A DNA stretch of 64,000 bases from Sphingosinicella sp. BN140058 (GTDB lineage Bacteria; Pseudomonadota; Alphaproteobacteria; Sphingomonadales; Sphingomonadaceae), in NCBI RefSeq assembly GCF_004135585.1, contig NZ_CP035501.1, forward strand, positions 4,101,501 through 4,165,500, in the 5' to 3' direction. The translations under genes and the position numbers were made by a program. This document shows positions 60,170 to 64,000 of the stretch, one piece after another. A model generated the notes under the pieces. The model was given only the letters and a program-made list of their open reading frames with translations. It did not search any database and was not told where the DNA came from. Each line of letters opens with the position of its first letter. Within the stretch, counting starts at the first letter, position 1.

Positions 60170-62635
60170 TCAGCCGGAGGCGCCGACCGGCGGCGGATCC
60201 TTGTCCTCGTCGCGGAGGGTGCCGCGTTCGGGGTGGCGTGAATCGACGAATTCCACGCGCTGCGGAATGGTGCCGACCTCGATCCCTTCGGCGCGAAAGC
60301 GGGCGAGCAGAGCGAACAGGATCGCGCTGCGCGCGGGATAGGCGTCGCGTGGGCTGCCGACATGGGCGAAGCAGTTGAACGCAATTCGGCCGTCCGCCAC
60401 CGCGTCGATGAAGATCGCCGGCGCGGGATCGGCGAGCACCGTCGGCTCGGCCTCGAACGCCTCGGCAACGAGCTGCCGCACCCGATCGGCATCGCTGTCG
60501 ATGGGCACGGAGAACTGGATCTGGATCCGCCCGAGCGGGCTCGCCAGTGTCTTGTTGATCACCGACTTGGTGATCAGTTCGGAATTGGGCACGATCAGCG
60601 TCGAGTGATCGGCGAGCGCGATTTCGGTCGACCTCACGCTGATTCGTTTGACGTCGCCCTCGTCGGTGCCGACCCGGATCCAGTCGCCAATCTTGATCGG
60701 CCGCTCTGCCAACAGGATCAGTCCGGAAACGAAATTCGAGGTGATTGCTTGCAGGCCGAAGCCGATGCCTACCGACAGCGCCGAGAGCAGAAGGGCGATA
60801 CGCTCGACGCCGATGCCCAACGAGGCGAGTGCCCAGATCGCGGCCAAAGCGATGCCGACATAACGCGCGACAAGACTCACCGAATTGCGGCCGCTGCCGT
60901 CGAGATCGGTCGCGGGCAGATAGCGGGCGTCAAGCCAATGCATGAACGCGCGCACGAGGCCGAGGCCGATGAACAGCACGATCAGTCCGCGCAGGATCGC
61001 GCCTGGAGAAATGGCGACGCCGCCGAGCTCGAAACCCTGGGCGAGGAGGCCTAGCCGGCCGAACAGGGTCTCGACGCCGGTGCCGGCGCCGAACGGGGTC
61101 AGCAGCAGGCCGAGGGCGACGAGGGCGAGCGCCAGCCGCAGCGTTCCCGACAGCAGCACGCCGAACTGGTCGATCGCACTGGGGCGGATGCCCAGGCCTC
61201 GGGTGAGCGCAAGCCCAACCGGGCTGCCGCGCACGAAAAGGGTGGTGGCGATGTCGTCGATCGCGGTCATCAGCAGGTAGACGGCGGAGCCGAGCACGAT
61301 CGTCCAGGCGATGATCTGGACGATGAACAAGCCGAAGCCGATGAAGCCGGCGAACAGGCCGATCAGCGCCAGCGCGAGCAGCAGCCACAGCAACAGCGTA
61401 ATGGCGCCGAGACCCGCGCGGCCCGGCGCATTCTCCTCGTCGTCGGCACGGGCTGCCCGCAACCTTCCAATGGCGAGCAGAGCGCCGCCGATCACCAGCA
61501 GGTGCAGCAAGGTCTCGGCCGCCTGGAGCGCGGCATTGGCCGCGTGGCTGGCACCGACCGCCTCGTTGAACGCCTCGAGCAGGATGCTGAAGAAGGCGAG
61601 ACCGGCGAGCAGCCACGAGAAGGGCCGCAACCGTCCGGCGACTGCGTCGCTGATCGGGGCCAGCCGCCACGAGGCCTGATTGCGCATCAACACCGCGCCG
61701 AGAGTCGATGCGGTGAACCCAGCGAAGGTCGCGGCGATGGTGAGCGCGTCGAGCAGTTCGTTCCAGCGAGCCGGGGTGAGGTTCGCCCAGCGCAGCCCCT
61801 GGATGAAGCACAGCGTGGCGAGCAACGGTGCGAGGGTCCCGATCAGCACGCGCGCAAGCGCGGCGACCGACCGGCGGACCCGGTGGCCGGGCGCGCCTTC
61901 GACGAGCAGCCTTCGACTCAATCTGTGGGCGGACATCCGTCCCGGCAACAGGATCAGCAAAGCGGCGACCGTCGCCAGCAGGGCCTGCCAAGGCAGGGCG
62001 GTCGACCTCGGTTCGGGATTCGCGGCCACGAACCCGGCCACACGCCGGAAATCGCGCGGAAAGGCGGCGACCAACGCTTTCCAGAAGCCGGGCGAGAGCG
62101 GCGAGGCGGCCCGCGCGGAGATGTTGCGGTTGAACTGCTCTGCCTGGCTCTGGTCGACCTCGTCGATCAGCTGCTGCGCTTCCAGCCCCAGAAGCTTGCC
62201 GCGTTTGACCGCCGAATCGAGAGTCGCGCGTTGTTGGCCGAGGCTCGCGCGCTGGGCGCGAATGTCCGCGGCCTCCGCCGTTCCCGGCGGCACCGGCCCA
62301 AGCTCCGTGATCTTCGCTTCGACGAGGGCAAGCTGCTCCTGAAGCCCGGCGGTTGCTTCACCGGCCGCATCGCGCGCGCCGACCGCCTGGCCGCGGACGA
62401 GCTGACGCTGCTTCTCGTCGATTCTTCCGTCGAGCGCGCGGTCGATCGCGTGAATGTCGTTCTCGATCTTCTGCAGATCGGCGTTGAGTTCGGCGATGGG
62501 ACGCTGCTGGGCCAAGGCGATGCCTGCGCCGAATAGCAAGAGAGCGATCGCACCGAGCAGGCTCAGCCGCTTTCGTGCCGCCGGAGCAGGGCTGCGGCCC
62601 AGCAGGCCAGAGATCATGAACTGGGCTCCATTCAT
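60170..62635 (-). CDS. Large MscS-family mechanosensitive channel with DUF3772-like N-terminus
   Basis: The 820-residue protein has a signal-like N-terminus (about 20-42, LSLLGAIALLLFGAGIALAQ) and a coiled-coil periplasmic region of the DUF3772 type (ELNADLQKIENDIHAIDRAL). About ten membrane helices follow, then the MscS pore and beta domain: SVGIGFGLQAITSNFVSGLILLAERPIKIGDWI, the most conserved part. The C-terminal domain follows. Such giant MscK/MscM-like channels gate on hypo-osmotic shock. ATG 62635 has GGAG five nt upstream. It is divergent from DUF423. Confidence 0.92.
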   Translation of the reverse strand: MNGAQFMISGLLGRSPAPAARKRLSLLGAIALLLFGAGIALAQQRPIAELNADLQKIENDIHAIDRALDGRIDEKQRQLVRGQAVGARDAAGEATAGLQEQLALVEAKITELGPVPPGTAEAADIRAQRASLGQQRATLDSAVKRGKLLGLEAQQLIDEVDQSQAEQFNRNISARAASPLSPGFWKALVAAFPRDFRRVAGFVAANPEPRSTALPWQALLATVAALLILLPGRMSAHRLSRRLLVEGAPGHRVRRSVAALARVLIGTLAPLLATLCFIQGLRWANLTPARWNELLDALTIAATFAGFTASTLGAVLMRNQASWRLAPISDAVAGRLRPFSWLLAGLAFFSILLEAFNEAVGASHAANAALQAAETLLHLLVIGGALLAIGRLRAARADDEENAPGRAGLGAITLLLWLLLALALIGLFAGFIGFGLFIVQIIAWTIVLGSAVYLLMTAIDDIATTLFVRGSPVGLALTRGLGIRPSAIDQFGVLLSGTLRLALALVALGLLLTPFGAGTGVETLFGRLGLLAQGFELGGVAISPGAILRGLIVLFIGLGLVRAFMHWLDARYLPATDLDGSGRNSVSLVARYVGIALAAIWALASLGIGVERIALLLSALSVGIGFGLQAITSNFVSGLILLAERPIKIGDWIRVGTDEGDVKRISVRSTEIALADHSTLIVPNSELITKSVINKTLASPLGRIQIQFSVPIDSDADRVRQLVAEAFEAEPTVLADPAPAIFIDAVADGRIAFNCFAHVGSPRDAYPARSAILFALLARFRAEGIEVGTIPQRVEFVDSRHPERGTLRDEDKDPPPVGASG

Positions 62636-62716
62636 CGCGGCTCCATAGCCAAGCGCCCAGAGCAAGGCGACCCCCGGGGCTTGGCCAAGGCAGCGCGGCT
62701 GGCCTATGTCCGAGTG

Positions 62717-63100
62717 GTGACCGACGGGAATCGATTCAGGACGATCGCGCTCCTCGGCGCCTTGCTTGCCGGGCTCGGCGTCGCGCTCGGCGCGTTCGGC
62801 GCGCATGGGCTTCGGTCCGTGCTCGATGTCGAGGCGCTGAGCTGGTGGCAGACCGGCGTGCAATACCAGATGTGGCATGCGATCGCCTTGCTTGCGATCG
62901 CCGCCTTCCGGTCGGTGCGCACCGGGCTACCGGCGGGCCTGATTGCGGCCGGTACCCTGATCTTTGCCGGTTCGCTCTACGCCATGGCGCTGACGGGAGC
63001 ACGTTGGCTGGGTGCGGTGACTCCGATTGGGGGGCTGCTGATGATCGCCGGCTGGTGCCTGCTCGCGTGGCGGCTCGCCAATCCGCCGCCCCGCGAATAG
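62717..63100 (+). CDS. DUF423 small membrane protein
   Basis: The 127-residue protein has four membrane helices and the DUF423 pattern: LGALLAGLGVALGAFGAHGLRSVLDVEALSWWQTGVQYQMWHAIALL, then LIAAGTLIFAGSLYAMALTG and AVTPIGGLLMIAGW. Its function is unknown; related to YwdK/YgdD. GTG 62717 is the likely start, GTG 62714 the alternative. It ends before the composite palindrome at 63155. Confidence 0.88.
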   Translation: MTDGNRFRTIALLGALLAGLGVALGAFGAHGLRSVLDVEALSWWQTGVQYQMWHAIALLAIAAFRSVRTGLPAGLIAAGTLIFAGSLYAMALTGARWLGAVTPIGGLLMIAGWCLLAWRLANPPPRE

Positions 63101-63154
63101 CCTATTGCCCTTGCGATCCGGCAACAGCTCCCCATCTCTCCCGGTGTTGCCCTA

Positions 63155-63276
63155 GACCAAGATCGTTTCAGGCCGATCAAGCCTGAAACGTGAATGTTGG
63201 TCTGAACCAATTGATAGGGCATGATTCACGCCAGCGGTGGAAGCCCGCCGGGCTTCCACCGCTGGCGATCATGCCC
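63155..63276. repeat. Composite palindrome upstream of typA
   Basis: A first hairpin has GACCAA (63155-63160), CGTTTCAGGC (63164-63173), GCCTGAAACG (63181-63190), TTGGTC (63197-63202). A second has GGGCATGAT (63217-63225), an 18-bp stem (63229-63246 with 63250-63267, 3-nt loop) and ATCATGCCC (63268-63276). It resembles dispersed GCATGATC-type elements of alphaproteobacteria and could be a non-autonomous mobile repeat or a structured leader of typA. Confidence 0.7.
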
Positions 63277-63340
63277 TAGTCACGCCGCATTGTCGTGTGT
63301 ATAGGCGCGCGAAATCCCTATCCTGACAGGACCTATTCTA

Positions 63341-64000
63341 ATGAGCCTCCGCAACGTGGCGATCATTGCGCACGTCGATCACGGCAAGACCACGCTGGTC
63401 GACCAGCTGTTCCGCCAGTCCGGCACCTTCCGTGACAATCAGCGTGTCGAAGAGCGCGCGATGGACTCGAACGATCTCGAGAAGGAGCGGGGGATCACCA
63501 TTCTCGCCAAGTGCACCTCGGTCGAGTGGACCGCGGCCGATGGCGAAGCTGCCCGGATCAACATTGTCGATACGCCCGGCCACGCCGATTTCGGCGCCGA
63601 GGTGGAGCGGATCCTGTCGATGGTCGACGGCGTCATCCTGCTCGTCGATGCCGCCGAAGGGCCGATGCCGCAGACCAAGTTCGTCACCGGGAAGGCGCTC
63701 GGCCTCGGCCTCAAGCCGATCGTCGTGGTCAACAAGATCGATCGCCCCGATGCGCGCCCGGCGGAAGTGCTCGACGAATGTTTTGAATTGTTCCTGAGCC
63801 TCGACGCCAATGACGAGCAGCTCGATTTTCCGGTCCTCTACGCGTCCGGCCGCGCCGGCTATGCCGGCCTCACCGACGACGTCCGCTCGGGCGATCTCAA
63901 GCCGCTGTTCCAGAAGATCGTCGATCACGTTCCCGATCCGGGCCTCGACAAGAATGGCGACTTCCGGATGCTCGCCACGTTGCTCGATCGCGATCCGTTC
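63341..64000 (+). CDS. typA: Ribosome-associated GTPase TypA/BipA (5' part)
   Basis: The frame starts at ATG 63341 and runs past the window end without a stop; about 220 residues are visible. It is a translational GTPase: [17 protein letters not shown] (G1), [13 protein letters not shown] (G2), [15 protein letters not shown] (G3) and [10 protein letters not shown] (G4) are all intact. TypA/BipA associates with ribosomes at low temperature or stress. The ribosome binding site (AGGACC) is weak. The composite palindrome is 64 nt upstream. Confidence 0.97.
   Translation, partial: MSLRNVAIIAHVDHGKTTLVDQLFRQSGTFRDNQRVEERAMDSNDLEKERGITILAKCTSVEWTAADGEAARINIVDTPGHADFGAEVERILSMVDGVILLVDAAEGPMPQTKFVTGKALGLGLKPIVVVNKIDRPDARPAEVLDECFELFLSLDANDEQLDFPVLYASGRAGYAGLTDDVRSGDLKPLFQKIVDHVPDPGLDKNGDFRMLATLLDRDPF

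Overview
The window looks like a chromosomal segment of an alphaproteobacterium of the Sphingomonas group. The pointers are the high GC content, an NDUFA12-like complex I subunit, a DUF2155 lipoprotein, a UrcA-family protein, a fatty-acyl-AMP ligase, paired short-chain dehydrogenases with acyl-CoA dehydrogenases, and many short palindromic intergenic repeats. This is inference from gene content; no 16S rRNA gene is present. I see no CRISPR array, insertion sequence or prophage block.

Layout. 1-5.4 kb holds an exported oxidoreductase, a TSUP permease, an orphan ParD-like antitoxin, a DUF72 protein and two tiny exported proteins with near-identical promoter-like motifs. 5.4-9.9 kb is one giant RTX-type secreted nuclease. 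10-20 kb carries the ribosomal cluster on the minus strand (tRNA-Trp, secE, nusG, rplK, rplA, then rplJ, rplL). It is split by cell-wall enzymes, an HtrA-like protease and a CHAP-type amidase pair, and no rpoB follows rplL. 20-26.7 kb has a fatty-acyl-AMP ligase, recX, a double cold-shock protein, DUF192, NDUFA12, DUF2155, aat, a ParA ATPase and arsC. 26.7-34.7 kb has a 23-residue micro-ORF, a CHASE2-EAL phosphodiesterase, a DUF885 peptidase and a candidate nuclease toxin with a partner gene.

34.8-39.9 kb is a minus-strand fatty-acyl catabolism group (FadJ-type protein, two SDRs, acyl-CoA dehydrogenase). 40-43.8 kb is a plus-strand cassette of an Lgt-like membrane protein, a cysteine-rich radical SAM enzyme resembling membrane-lipid-linking (Tes-like) enzymes, a small membrane protein and a flavin monooxygenase. 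43.9-47.8 kb has three acyl-CoA dehydrogenases, the first behind a LiuR-like operator. Behind them is a candidate small RNA with an EcfG-like promoter and an intrinsic terminator. 48-52.8 kb has an FKBP, a molybdopterin oxidoreductase with its cytochrome b partner, a MarR-like regulator, a LuxR solo and a thioesterase. 52.8-57.3 kb is a divergent cluster of two rSAM-associated glycosyltransferases, a TVP38-flavoprotein fusion and a second radical SAM enzyme. The end holds a macrodomain-like protein, UrcA, a large MscS channel, DUF423 and the start of typA.

The best candidates for something undescribed are the Lgt-like/radical SAM lipid cassette, the toxin-partner pair at 31.9-33.9 kb, the 23-residue micro-ORF at 26.8 kb and the stress-type small RNA at 47.9 kb. 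All functions are read from motifs and memory of families; no database search was run.
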